Shown here piece after piece: positions 11,003-21,857 of a DNA stretch of 64,000 nt. How positions within the stretch are numbered: position 1 is the stretch's first letter; each line of letters opens with the position of its first letter. The notes below the pieces were generated by a model that was not told where the DNA came from, did no database searches, and saw only the letters and a list, made by a program, of their open reading frames with translations. Both the position numbers and the translations under genes were made by a program. Source of the DNA: Blasia pusilla (Eukaryota > Marchantiophyta > Marchantiopsida > Blasiales); the NCBI GenBank assembly GCA_050084515.1, contig CM114274.1:14074001-14138000 (forward strand). The letters are read 5' to 3'.

Positions 11003-12546
11003 GGGTGGACTCTAGTATGGAGGACCATATGACATCTTACTCTAGTCAGAGGGTAGATGACCAGCCTTCAGGTCCTAAGGTTGGAGATGGCGGTACGGAT
11101 CAGCGTCATATTCATGATGATGCGTTGGTGTTGGAGTTCCTACGGACCAGTAGGGTGCCAGGCATAGTGAGTGCCAAGGAGCGAGACCGTGTTCTTCAAC
11201 GTGCTAAGAGGTATCGATTGGAAGGAACACATATTCTCCGTATGTGGGAGGATGGTAGAGTACAAGAACTGCCGCATTTGGCTCAGAGAGAGCGCATTGT
11301 GCGACATGCCCATGAGTTGGGACATTTTGGGGTAAAGCGTACATATAGCTTACTCCTTGGTCAGTATTGATGGCGTGGCATGCATACTCAGGTGCAGCAG
11401 TTGGTGTCAAGTTGTATGGTTTGTGACCAAGTGAGGGCATCATTCAATGCCCCTACACCACAATTACACCCCTTGCCTATTATGGGGTTGGGTTACCGTT
11501 GGAGTGTGGACTTTGCGGGACCGTTGCCGTTGACTGTACGACATCATCGATATGTGTTGGTGATGGTGGAGCACTTCTCCAAGTGGACTGAGTTGGTGGC
11601 ATTACTTGACAAGGCAAGTGAGGGAACGGCGTTTGCGTTTCTTGATAGAGTGCTTAGTCATTTTGGTGCACCAGTTGAAGTGCTGACCAACCAGGGTATA
11701 GAGTTTCAGGGTGAGTTTGAGGTCTTGTGTGACAAGGCATTGATTGATCATCAGACCACGTCTTGAGATCATCTAGAGGCAAATGGTTTGGCTGAGCTTG
11801 TGGTTAAAACGGTGAAGAGGGCATTGCGCAAGTATGGCCTATAGAAGGGGCATCTTGGAGACTGGGATATTCAGTTGCCATGGTTAGCCATGGGTTATAG
11901 GTTCAGTCGCCAAGCATCCTTGGCTTCCTTCTCACCTTATTTTCTGTTATACGGCCGAGATCCCGACTTACCAACAGCAATTCGTTGGGAGTCTATTGAG
12001 GTGGTGAACCTTGATGACCCAGAGATGTGAATGAGAGTGTGTTCTCAACAGGCAGAGCTCTTTCGGAGAATTATGCCAACAGCCTTTGAGAATCTTGCCA
12101 TTGCTCAACACAAGGATACGTTGCGGTATGCAACCATTCGGGATGGAGGTTATCGACCATCGATTCGTAGGTTCTATGTGGAGGACTATATCTATTTACA
12201 GCAAATTGCACGGACAACGTTGGATGTGACGGCAGGCCGCAATATTTTATGAGTGCGCGAGGTGTTAGCTTCCAGAGTTCTCATGTTGGAGGGTCATGAT
12301 GGAGTTTTTTGGAAGGACCATGTGCGTAATTGTGCGCCATGTCATCTTCCAAATGTAAATGGTACTGTTGACCCAAGCTTAGCCATGATACGTGCTAGCT
12401 TGAGTTGCATGTTGTTTGGGTCTGCTGGTAACGCAGACCGTATGTTGGTGTGTGATCGGTGTTCTAGGGGTTGGCACATGATGTGTTTGACTCCACGTAT
12501 GGATGTTGTTCCTACTGGATGGTGGGTTTGTCCTCGATGTACTTAG
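11003..12546 (+). pseudogene. Gypsy copy 1 integrase with C-terminal PHD finger
   Basis: The integrase zinc domain uses HAHELGHFGVKR and CMVCDQ (about 11305-11430). The core begins at WSVDFAGPLPL (first Asp, about 11500). The second acidic position reads LTNQG (Asn for Asp, about 11690), so this copy is catalytically dead. The Glu region is read after a stop at 11766. SFSPYFLLYGR and an SH3-like tail (DYIYLQQ, WKDHVRNCAPCHLP) follow. A PHD finger ends the protein at 12406-12540. Stops at about 11370, 11766 and 12252 break the frame. Confidence 0.88.
12406..12540 (+). other. PHD zinc finger at the end of gypsy copy 1 integrase
   Basis: Cys/His spacing fits a C4HC3 PHD finger: CMLF, then CDRC, GWHMMC and WWVCPRC. 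The second Cys of the first pair is Phe here, whereas copy 2 has the intact CMLCG. PHD fingers usually read histone H3 tails. At the end of an integrase it could steer insertion to marked chromatin, by analogy with chromodomains of chromoviruses (inference). Confidence 0.85.
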
Positions 12547-12706
12547 GAGAGTTAGATGACTTGATCTTTGCATAATATGGATTATAGATGTGCGACTAAC
12601 GATGGGGCATCCTAGCACCCGGCCTTCTGATTCGTGCACCCACGAAGATGTATAGCATGTAGTAGATGTATAGGGCTACGAGGGAGTTAGAGGGACCTAA
12701 CCGCCA

Positions 12707-12720
12707 GTTAGGGGGGCGAG
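12707..12720 (+). promoter_or_regulatory. Polypurine tract of gypsy copy 1
   Basis: The phrase ttaggggggcga lies directly before the LTR. The same phrase, ctaggggggcgat, precedes the LTR in copy 2 (about 48669-48680), and its complement precedes the LTR in copy 3 (about 62867-62880). Position and conservation mark it as the plus-strand primer. Confidence 0.7.
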
Positions 12721-13301
12721 TTGTGGTACACTTGTGTTTGTGGATGCTCTCGTCTATGTTATGTAGATATGTGAGTATGGTATATCAGCGATGTATGTTG
12801 TATGATGATGTGGATTTGCACGACAGCTGTCATGACCATACGGATTATGTAGTAGAGTATAGTGTGCTAGTAGAGGCCATACCTTATGTAGGGCTGTAGT
12901 GTCTAGGTAGAGATGCAGTTTCATACATAGGATTGGGGGTTACGCCATTGAGGGTGAATTTTCCAGCAGGGCCCGCTCTTAGGTTGGAGGATATAGTGTG
13001 GAGTGCACTCAAAGAGCAGTTAGTTCTTTGAGTTGAGCCTGTTGCGTTGGGAGTTAGCCTTGGTAGTGAGTAGAGCTCTTGGCTATGGTGGTTCTCGCAA
13101 GCTTCGATCTGGATTCTCCCATCGTGGAGTGGATTTGACTCGATTGTATGTGATTCTATACGTGTTTTATGATAGTAGGTCTTTCACAAATTTCAGTTGT
13201 GGTACACTTGTGTTTGTGGATGCTTTCGTCTATGTTATGTAGGTATGTGAGTATGGTATGTCAGCGATGCATGTTGTATGATGATATGGATTTGCATGAC
13301 A
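12721..13301 (+). repeat. Shared LTR between gypsy copies 1 and 2, with 105-bp terminal direct repeats
   Basis: A 581-bp LTR (TGTGG...GACA) whose first 105 bp (12721-12825) and last 105 bp (13197-13301) are near-identical direct repeats. Its interior matches the copy 1 5' LTR fragment at 4022-4289. It directly follows the copy 1 polypurine tract and directly precedes the leader and gag of copy 2. It therefore serves as 3' LTR of one element and 5' LTR of the next. Confidence 0.7.
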
Positions 13302-14177
13302 CCCTGCACGTGTGAGGGATTCTGGGATTTGGGTAGTTTATTTGGGGATATTGGGTGTGTGGATGTAGAGAGCATCATTTATGTATGTGGTTTAGGGGAC
13401 ATAGATCTATGTGGGATGTCCGGAGTTGAGGATAGGTTGTCGATGAGATGATAGTCTGGTCGATTTGCCGCACCATGCCGCTTGTTGCCGCACGTTACAC
13501 ATCTCGGGGAGGGAGAGTGTAGATCGAGTGCCGCCTGTTTGGGATGAGTGATTGAGGGATTACTCGTGAGGTTGAGAGTGATCGTGTGAGAGAGGCATGA
13601 GGGCCATCACGGCATCTTTTTAGGATTTTGAGAGGCGAAGTAGTGGACCTGAGAGTAGCTCTGGAGGGTTTACCCCGAGTGGTGCGAGGTTTCGAGGGTT
13701 TCCATGTGAGAGACCATCTCGATCTCCTTTAGACGAGGGGGAACGTGTAGAGGAGTTTGTGAGCACATCGCCACACATTGTGAGTGGTCCTACCACTTGG
13801 GCGTACGAGATGGACGATCGGGGTAGAGAACTGCGTAGCTTTTTAGGTGCAGTAGGCACGATTGAGTTGCACAATTTCATTGTTGAGTTTAGGAGTTGGT
13901 GCGACTCCAAGCAGGCCAGGAACTCTAGAGAGTGCAACCCGTTTACAACATGGAACGGTATGTTCCAGCATTTAGAGGGGGCGCCCATGGACGATTACCA
14001 TGAGTTCTCTCAGAGATATGCACGTGAGATCAAGACGTGCATGGTCTACTATGACCCATATTATGTATCATGGACGGAGACGTTTGGATGATGAGGAGGA
14101 GGGGAGAGGCTACTTCCTCTTCCACTAGTGACGTTTTAGGAGGGTTCACTCGCACGGGAGTAGTTGCACCGTCTAGT
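13302..14177 (+). pseudogene. Gypsy copy 2, leader and 5' part of gag
   Basis: A non-coding leader of about 300 bp is followed by gag sequence. It has the block GGFTPSGARFRG, then LGAVGTIELHNFIVEF and HLEGAPMDDYHEF (about 13960-14010), colinear with copy 1 gag at 5600-5760. The frame is open from 13759 to about 14091. It is cut at 14177 by the Mutator-like cluster and continues at 41784 (VCPKFNRVVEFFAKL), exactly where copy 1 continues with FNPVVEFFKRL. Confidence 0.85.
14169..14177 (+). repeat. 9-bp target-site duplication, left copy (CCGTCTAGT)
   Basis: The same nine bases occur at 41784-41792, immediately outside the right end of the Mutator-like cluster. Gypsy gag is on both sides. Nine base pairs is the usual duplication length for Mutator-superfamily transposons. 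It shows that the cluster began as an insertion into gypsy copy 2 gag. Confidence 0.75.
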
Positions 14178-14613
14178 CGGGTTCGAGGTACGGTAAGAGG
14201 AGAGGAAGAGAGGAGAGAGGAGAGAGGAGAGAGGAGAGAGGAAACTACCTTCAACCAAAACAGATTCTTTGTTTTGAAGAGAGCTTCCTGTGATTTGAAG
14301 AGAGTTTCTGTTGGGTTGAAGAGAGGAAACTTTTGTGGGAATTTTTTTGCACTTTTCTGCTCTATTCTTATGCACTCTCATAGTTTTTTTTTCCTCTTCC
14401 ACATTTTGGCAACCCCTCTGAGTTCGACGAGTTGCAAATTGCACAAATTTTATAAAACTGAAAAATCAGTGGAATCATAAGTGTGGAACCAATCACTTTT
14501 TCCATCCAAGGTGTGGAAAAAATCTATCATTTGCCCTAGGCTGAATAGAGTTCAAGCTCAAAGTGAAGGTTCTGGAAAAATGAAAGTACAATCTAAAACC
14601 TCATTTTCCATCC

Positions 14614-17600
14614 TCAAAGTGGTTTGTTTAAAATACTTCGCACTTCTTTGAGGGACAGAATTGGTTGGTGGATTCCTACTCCTACCTCCGACTCTCTTAA
14701 AACTACAAGCAACACATAGTACATGTGCTTACAAGGGAAATACCTCTCGCCACTTGTATCTCTTTGGACAAAGTCACCACATGAAGGTGTGGGAAAGCAA
14801 CAGATGTGCACTACATACACCCCTGTGACACTTGAATATACAGTGTTGTTCCTAACCCAATACATACCTCCTATTCCATTGCCACTCTGGACATCTTTTG
14901 TGGAGATGATCTCCATTTTTGCCTCTCGACCTGATGCAATTCACTTTGCTCTCTCCACCGTTGGCCTATACATTCTGTTTCTCTTCACCCCATTTCTAGA
15001 CTCAAACAGAAATAGTGGATTGAAGTCATCCACCTTCTCCGGGTACATGTTGACATCAATCTTGGGTTGAAGACAAAATGCGAAGGTCTCTGTAATGCAA
15101 ACATGATCTGAACTTCCTCCGTCTACGAGTCTAAAAGTGGCACTTGTAAGATTGTCCACTTCGTCTTGAGTGCAATTCATACCTGTGACGATGGGCCAAA
15201 TCGTGGGGGTATTCCCCGGAGCTCCAATGGCAACCGGATAAGACTTGCGGAAAGCGAAAGATTCATTTGGGCAGAAGAAGTACTTCAATTGATCCCCGGT
15301 CCTCGTGAAATGATCAAAGGTTTTGAGTCCCCAAAACCCAGGCAGTGGTCGTCCAGTCCTTGTACAGTTCTTATTTAGGAAAGTGCCGCATGCTCTCCTA
15401 ATGCCATCAGATCCTACTCTGCAAGTGGGTCCACGTCCAGGGTTGCTCCGAGATATATGCCACCGTTTCAAGTTGCAATCCACCTCCATGACCAGAATCC
15501 CATATTGTTGAACCATCCTAGCCACCGGATGTTGCAAACTTCCACCAACGGAGGGCTTTTGAAATAAAACATTCACTGATTTTGGAGAAGTTACTCCATC
15601 ATGGATTTGGGACGGGTCCGGGGTCCCCGAATACCTGGGCGGCGTAATTTCCTCATCCAAATCAATCACCGGATTCGTTCCTCGATGCTGCCTCTTCACC
15701 TGCCTAAAGTCAAGATACTTATCTGGTCTTCATGAGTCTCGCTCGGACTGCTCTACCACCATCTGTATGGGACGTCTTGAAACCCGCCCACGAATATCCC
15801 CACCAATGTGTACGTCTTGCTCGAGGGGAGTTCCAGCAACGCACCGGTTGAAGGATTCCACATACATTTTTTCATCACTAGATCTCACAGCCGCCTTGAC
15901 ATAGAGCTCGTAGATCGACAGCCCCCTTCCTTTTGTTATGCTTTTGTGAGGAAGATATGGGATGGCAGATCGTAGCATTGCTCTTGCCTAGTCTTGTTGG
16001 CATGCCTCCACAAGTGAAATTTGCTGGCATGCTTGTGACGACCTCGGGAGGAATGAACACTCGCTCCACTTGTGTTGGGGCAGAGGGCATTTTCATGAAC
16101 GTTCAATCCCTGCAACGACGGCAATGTTAGAAGGGAACAAAAATAACTCAGCAGTCAAAGACATAAGCTACCTGTCGGAACCAGATGGGTTGCAAGCCTG
16201 AGGCATCCCATGAACGACTCTGCGACCCGTCGGGTCCCGACGTGTTGTAACCTTAAACCCACCTACTGCGACCTGTCGAAACCAGACGGGTTGCAAGGCC
16301 GAGGCATCCCATGAACGACTCTGCAACTTGTCGGGTCCCGACGTGTTGCAACCCTTAACCCACCTACTACAACCCGTCGGATTCAGACGGGTTGCAAGGC
16401 CGAGGCATCCCATGAACGATTCTACGACCCTTCGGTTTCCGTCGGGTTGCACACTCGGGTTGCACCAAAATTCTGGATGCAACTCGTCTGTTTCCGTCGG
16501 GTTGCACACTCGGGCAACCCGTCGGTTTCCGTCGGGTTGCACACTCGGGCAACCTGTTGCATCCGACAGCTTGCTTGGTTTCTTCGGTTTGAAATCCCTA
16601 TAGTTCCCACGCTTCTCAACCTGAGCAACAACTTTACAAACAATTCTCAGCGTGAGCTTGACAAGACAAAATAGTGAACTCACCTGCCGCATGAAGTTTC
16701 CCCATTGTCTCATACGTACAGTCCACCAACTCAACCAAGAGCACAACTCTTTATACTTCCCCTCAATCGCATGCTTCCTCTACCACCCATGAAGTTCTTC
16801 CTGGCATTCCATGGCCTGCTTCAAGGTTTTCTTTGTCCTTGCAGCGTTGGAGTAAGTGACATGCTCGTCCTCTTATTCTCCTTGATGCAAGATTTGGTGT
16901 ACGGGTCACAGACTGTTGCCAATGGAAAGCATCCGACCTTTCCCTCTCCGGTTGAACCTCTCCACCCCAGAACACTTCCCGGATAGCAATCCACCCAGGT
17001 TGTGCATTGTTTGCCATGAACCCATAAATTTCCGGAGGTGGCCTTTTGTTTTCCTTCCCCACCTCCAATAAGAGTAACCAGCACATCTTCAAAATGCCAA
17101 GGTCTTGTGCCTTTACTTTGCAGACAAATATAGTTTTGAGTCCCTTCTCCACATGGTCATAAACGTGAGCACCCATCATCAACCATCCGTTCAGCACTCT
17201 GTAGCAAATATCAAAGCTTACCCAGATGCCGTAAAGATCTTCCCCTTCCGTCATTCGATCTATAAGATCGAGGCCACTCGACGGACCTGTGGTTGACATT
17301 TTGAAGACATAGGCCCTGGATCCCTCGCCTCCTTGGCCCATGAACTGCCATCTCTGAATGAATGGAAATCTGGAGTTGGCCTTGATTCTAGCAATGGCAT
17401 CCATTTTGGCCGTCTTTCAATCCAGAACTCGTATTTGACGCAACAAATTCCGGAAGCATTCAGGATCAGCGAGAAATGCGAGATTTTCCCAGAGTTGTTT
17501 CTCCTCAGCCGCCGTGATCTCGCCCTGTCCAGGGATTCCAAGGAATTGTTCACAAATTTGTGATGTCGTTGTGAGCTTGATCACTCCGGGCTTTGAACTC

Positions 17601-18699
17601 GGAGAGTTTCTGTTGACCTCGGCAACTTTCTTCGCCACATCCTCCTTGATGTGTCTCTGAATTGCATCGGTCATAGGATGAGTGTGGGAGCCAACATGAA
17701 CTGCCAGCCTTGTATACTCTGACGTGGAGCCCAAGTCGTGGACAATGAAAAATATGTATGCAGGACACGCTCCAACGTAGAAAGGGGATGCTTGAAAATG
17801 AGGACATCGATGGCCTCCCGGCGGTATGGTGGCACCGACCTCTTATGGAGTTTCTGCATTCTTGGGGGGGAATTGCGACGTATTGACTCGCCCGTTGCGC
17901 TCTAGATACGGGCATGCTGGACTTCTACACTCCAAGGCTCCCACGCATTGGCGGCGGGAGACAATCCAAGGACCATCTGGAATTGAAGCACTAGTCCGTT
18001 GAAGCTTGCACCATCGATGACAATCAGACTTTCTGTCCATACCCTTCATGCGTCCTCCATCTTTCTTTTGAGCAGGAGCAGCAAGTGGAGGCAACTCAAA
18101 ACTGCAATTACCATCGTATGTGGGCGGCAGCTCATCGACAAGAATGTGCTTGAACATTTTCAAGGCCAGAGACGAAAGAAAACTATTGCCTGATACTCGC
18201 AAGAGAACGAGTACAGCGGAAAGAGGGCCCGGTTGGTGTCAAGCAGATCATCGAGGTTGATAACATCCGGAATCTCTTCAAGAAGAACAACATTGATACG
18301 AGCGTGTGAAGTTGGAGTCGAAGCCGGATGTACTGAGCTAGGAGTTGCAAACATAGAGCTCGGAGCACTAGGAAATTCTCCACTGTCTACTTGGAAAACA
18401 GACGAATTCAAGGGCAGGCCGTAAACTCTGTATTGACCATTTGCTAGAGGTAGGAGATTCCATACTTTACGATCTCCGATCCTTTGGTGGACTATCTCAC
18501 CTATTATGTCTTCCGTACCGTCCACCCTAACATCTTTGGATACAAAGATGGTTCGAATTTGGAGAAGAAATCGAACAGAGAGAAAATTTTCATCCACTGC
18601 TATGAAAGACTCACGAGCTTGCGGTCGAATGATTTCTGATTGAGGAAGGGCCTCGAGATGACTGCCACAAGTGAGCTTCACATAATTATCCATTCCCAA
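14614..18699 (-). pseudogene. MULE-like transposase with Cys/His cluster and SWIM finger (element 1)
   Basis: It would cut and paste the element. The start is chosen at GMDNYVKLTCGSH (18699), 58 bp from a TATA box. Exon 1 (18699-16684) contains a Cys/His cluster ending HVGSHTHP (about 17690), like the WRKY-GCM1/FLYWCH fingers of Mutator transposases. The core follows: WVSFDICYRVLNGWL, then GFMANNAQPGW, where the right-hand copy has GFMADNAQPGW (Asp lost here), and SDAFHWQQSV. An intron spans 16110-16683 (CAG|GTGAGT donor, TTGCAG acceptor). Exon 2 continues from MKMPSAPTQVE to the SWIM region at 14614-14916. There PSC replaces the first Cys seen as CSC in the other copy, followed by PCKH. Frameshifts near 18190, 17840 and 17430 inactivate it. 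Confidence 0.75.
16110..16683 (-). repeat. Transposase intron filled with palindromic repeats
   Basis: The intron has a canonical donor and acceptor on the minus strand. Between about 16170 and 16570 it holds about eight copies or half-copies of the element's palindrome, for example gcaacccgtcggtttccgtc followed by gggttgc at 16519-16545. The matching intron in the inverted element is 38798-39238. Confidence 0.75.
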
Positions 18700-19849
18700 A
18701 AATTTAAATGCGGGAGGAGGGTGAGAATGAGAAAGAGAATCAGAATGAGAATTTTTAATTTATAGTGAATAGGAAAACAGATACTCTTGACACATTTTTA
18801 CTGACAAGATGAAGTTCGGTAGGTGACATTGTCTGACACAATGGATCCAATTCTGTTGCAACAGATTCAATTCTCTTACAATGTGTTACCGGATTTGGGA
18901 AGTAGAGACGTGGGTTGCGAAGCACACTTCATTTTGTTGGAACTCGTCGGAGTCCTGGTAACTCAAAAATTAACCCAAGCTAAGCGAAGCCTGCAACCCA
19001 TCGGCTTCGGATGGGTTGCACGCTTCTGCCTTACCTTCAAACGCAAACATGGTCGAAACTGGCAACCCGTCGCTCTCCAACGAGTTGATCAGATACCGCT
19101 CCTTCTTGCCCGAAGATGTACGAGGCATGCAAACCGTCTGTTCCCGGGCGAGTTCGAGTTGGTGCCGCACCTATTTGCCCAAAGACGGCGAGGCGTGCAA
19201 CCCGTCGCCCTCCGACGGGTTGCGCAAGGGCCTCGCCTTGTTTCGCTTACATGGAGGAAGCGTGCAACCTGTCGGACTCCAACGAGTTGCGCGGGAAGCC
19301 CGCGTTGTTAACCCTTCACGAGGGAAGCGTGCAACCCAACGGTCTCCGACGGATTGCGCGGGTACGTCCCGTTCTTGTCGAAGCGGCGGAGGCGCGCAAC
19401 ATGTCGTCTGCGGCGGGTTGCGGGTATGCCCCATTCTTGTCGAAGGCGGTGGAGGCGCGCAACCTGTCGGTCTCCGGCGGGTTGCGCGGGCACCTCGCGT
19501 TCTTGTCGAAAGGCGGCGGAGGCGCTCAACCTATCGGTCTCCGCCAGTTGCTCGCGCACCTCGCGTTATCTTCCCAGGGGGCGGAGGCGCGCAACCTGTC
19601 CGACTCGGCGGGTTTCCATTTTCACGTCCGAACTTCCGTAACGGCCGCACGCGTCGCCGTCGAAAGGACAATGAGACCAACAGTTAGCCCAACAGCGGCT
19701 AGAAAAGTATAAATAGGGCAAAAATCGCTCATTTCGGTTTCTCATTCGCGATCTCCATTCCTCTCTCTCCAGCGCAGCGATTGATCGATACCAAGGGGCG
19801 TTTCACACGGCAAGTCATCACGAGTGGATACGAGGGAACGAGAGCGAGA
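18700..19849. promoter_or_regulatory. Divergent promoter of element 1 with palindromic array
   Basis: Two TATA boxes face outward. TATAAATT (minus strand) at 18757-18764 serves the transposase, and TATAAATA (plus strand) at 19708-19715 serves the methyltransferase gene. Between them, at about 18992-19615, lie ten palindromic units spaced about 67 bp apart. The unit at 18992-19018 is self-complementary but reads ccatc/gatgg instead of ccgtc/gacgg. Both TATA boxes and the array are kept in the inverted element (35910-35917, 36738-36745, array 35990-36590). A shared regulator binding the palindromes is an inference. Confidence 0.7.
18992..19615. repeat. Array of ~27-bp palindromes in the divergent promoter
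   Basis: Units start near 18992, 19062, 19125, 19197, 19264, 19331, 19395, 19458, 19525 and 19588. The core is gcaacccgtcgg, 3-4 bases, then ccgacgggttgc, with decay in several units. The intervening 38-42 bp are themselves related (for example ttcttgtcgaa phrases), so the array is an old tandem repeat in which the palindrome is the better conserved part. Confidence 0.8.
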
Positions 19850-20668
19850 TGGTTCGACCGAGCGAGAGCAAGACGATTCGAGCTACCCATCAAGGTGACT
19901 CATCTCAACATCAGCAAGCGATGATCAAGCGATTCATCGTGGACATAGGTGGAGGCATTTCGGGAAAAATGACGAGGAAAAAATCTCAAGCAAACAAGTT
20001 GGGAGCTTCACTCCGAAGTCCATTAGGACTCTCGTCGGCATCTCCTGGCCTCGTTCGTAAATGAAATTAGGCGGCAGGAAATCGAGGAGCGGAAAGGGAA
20101 GCGGAGATGCACAACCAGGAGCTTCTTGCGAGGCGTGTTCAAGAGGCGCTCGATAGACGAGCAGAGGTCGAGCGTTGCACGCCTTGAAGAAAAGGATCGC
20201 CGGCGAAAAAGAGAGAAAAAGAAGCGTCTGGACGTCGGTGAGGAGAGCGAGAATTGGCTAAAGCGAGGAGGGAAAAAGCGATAGCCATTGGCGCAACCCT
20301 GCCCGTCCAACCAAAAGTGTTGAGATGCGGGAAATGTCCCGATGAAGTCCGGGACACAATCAACATAGCGAAACGCTTGAAGTTCAAATCACGGACGATG
20401 AGGTCATGAGGACCGGCGTGGAGATGGTGGACATTGCCGAAGAAGCCGGAGAGCGATCATTCTCGTCTCCAAGCCCACCGGAAGACATCGACCTCTATCG
20501 GATCGACGAGTTCCCAGTCGAATTGCCAACTGCTGTCTCAGACAAGTTGGCTGGTCAAGAAACCGACCCAATTTTCGGCGGGTAAGAGAGGATCGGTTTT
20601 TTTGTTATGTGAATTGCAATTCATTGGGAATTCTGTGTAGCTTATTGATCTTGTCCCGGTTTTGACAC

Positions 20669-21140
20669 GTGGTAAAGCAAATGGCACTGATGGAGGGCCA
20701 CAACGCCCCGAGGATTCCACTCTGCCGATTGCGGACAATGGAATACGTCCGCAAAATTCAGTCCGACGAGGACATCGCGAAGCTTAAACAATCGGCGGCA
20801 AGAGCATCCTACGTCGATAGCTTTCCTCCCTTCTATTTTCAGCCTTACGGCGAGCATGGAACCCAAGCCCGATTCACGGAGGAGGACTTGGATAAGCTCG
20901 ACACATTCGGAGGATGAGAGACCAGGATTTCAGAAGGTAAGTAGAGGGCACGGAATTCAGCTGGATGAGGAATCTGTATTTCTTCATCTGGGATGGAAAT
21001 CACAGGTTCATGGCATGGACCAAGTTTGCAGAGGAGCGGCCCAACTCCTTGGAGGCACATTTTTGCGTGAAGGCTGTGGTCCTTCATCCATTTCTTCATC
21101 ACATGGCGGCGGTGGAGATGGCAATGCATGCCATGAACAC
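20669..21140 (+). other. ParB-like domain exon of element 1
   Basis: The first half reads PRIPLCRLRTMEYVRKIQ, SDEDIAKLKQSA and PPFYFQPYG. This matches the ParB pattern of a preferred-target strand, an Arg, a helix of the type DEDIAKL, then a P-F/I-x-V strand. After a broken junction near 20917 the second half has FFIWDGNHRFMAW followed by CVKAVVLHPF, the pattern around the nucleotide-binding GxHR box. ParB-like domains fused to amino-methyltransferases are frequent in phages and bacterial mobile elements. The assignment is from motif wording only. Confidence 0.62.
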
Positions 21141-21857
21141 GTAAGTATCTTCTTGTTGCAAACCGTCGGACCCGACAATTTGTTTGGTCGGCTTTGTTGT
21201 TGGGATGCTTCTGGCCAAACGCAACTCGTCGGACTCCGATGAGTTGCTCAATTGATGAATGGGTTAGGTTATTTTTTGCCAAAAGCAACTCGTCGGACTC
21301 TGACGAGTTGTTCGACTGACCACAGGTTTAATAAGTTTTTGGCCCAAAGCAACCCGTCGGACTCGGCGGGTTGCTTGACTCGCCGCCTTTTCATGATGTT
21401 TTTGAAGAAAGCAACTCGTCGGACTCCGGCGAGTTGTTGGCGACCGCATGAGCTTAGTATGTTTTGGCCCAAAGCAACCCGTCGGACTCGGCGGGTTGTT
21501 TGACTCAACTGTTTTTGGCTGAAATCAACTCGTCGAGTCCGCGGGTTGCATTCGGAAGTTGGTTTAGCAAATTTCGCGTCAAATTGCAAGTTTCCATTCA
21601 ATTGCACAACCTGTCGAACTCCGACGGGTTGCTATGTTCACGTTTGATACGGACTATCTAACAACCCATCGAGTCCGGCGGGTTGAAACCAGGCATTCAC
21701 AAATGTGAATGCAATCCGTCGGACTCGACGGGTTGCATCATTTAGCTTCGTTGCTAGAGTCCGACCTTGAGTACATGGCGACCCGTCGAGTCCGCGGGTT
21801 GCGAGGAATCCATGTAACTTACAAATTTTCTGATGGGTTGAGTTTGGATGTGCGAGG
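21141..21857 (+). repeat. Methyltransferase intron with 11 regularly spaced palindromes
   Basis: The donor GTAAGT is at 21141. The acceptor is judged from the inverted element (TGCAG at the matching place) and is damaged here. Units lie at about 21157, 21221, 21285, 21349, 21409, 21472, 21525, 21605, 21662, 21711 and 21779. Units with actcg on the left have cgagt on the right, and units with acccg have cgggt, so the two arms vary together. Spacing is mostly 57-68 bp. Confidence 0.75.

Larger units (their letters stand above)
4022..13301 (+). mobile_element. Ty3/gypsy element copy 1, carrying a C5 DNA methyltransferase and a PHD finger
   Basis: Order along the plus strand: partial LTR, leader, gag with zinc knuckles, retropepsin remnant, cytosine-C5 methyltransferase domain, reverse transcriptase, RNase H, integrase with HHCC and DDE regions, PHD finger, polypurine tract and LTR. 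RT before integrase marks it as Ty3/gypsy. The methyltransferase sits between protease and RT. The PHD finger follows the SH3-like integrase tail, where chromoviruses carry a chromodomain. The same order recurs in copy 2, so both additions belong to the family and are not chance insertions. Many stops and frameshifts show this copy is dead. Confidence 0.9.

Noticed and set aside
16328-16674. Open frames in the palindrome arrays, on both strands
   Set aside because: The palindromes read open in several frames (recurring NPSVSVGLH or TRRKPTGC phrases); the sequence is intronic.
18992-19615. CRISPR array (palindromic repeat of ~27 bp at regular spacing)
   Set aside because: The spacing looks similar, but the sequence between units is related from unit to unit, the units lie in GT-AG introns and promoters of a eukaryotic transposon, and no cas gene is present.
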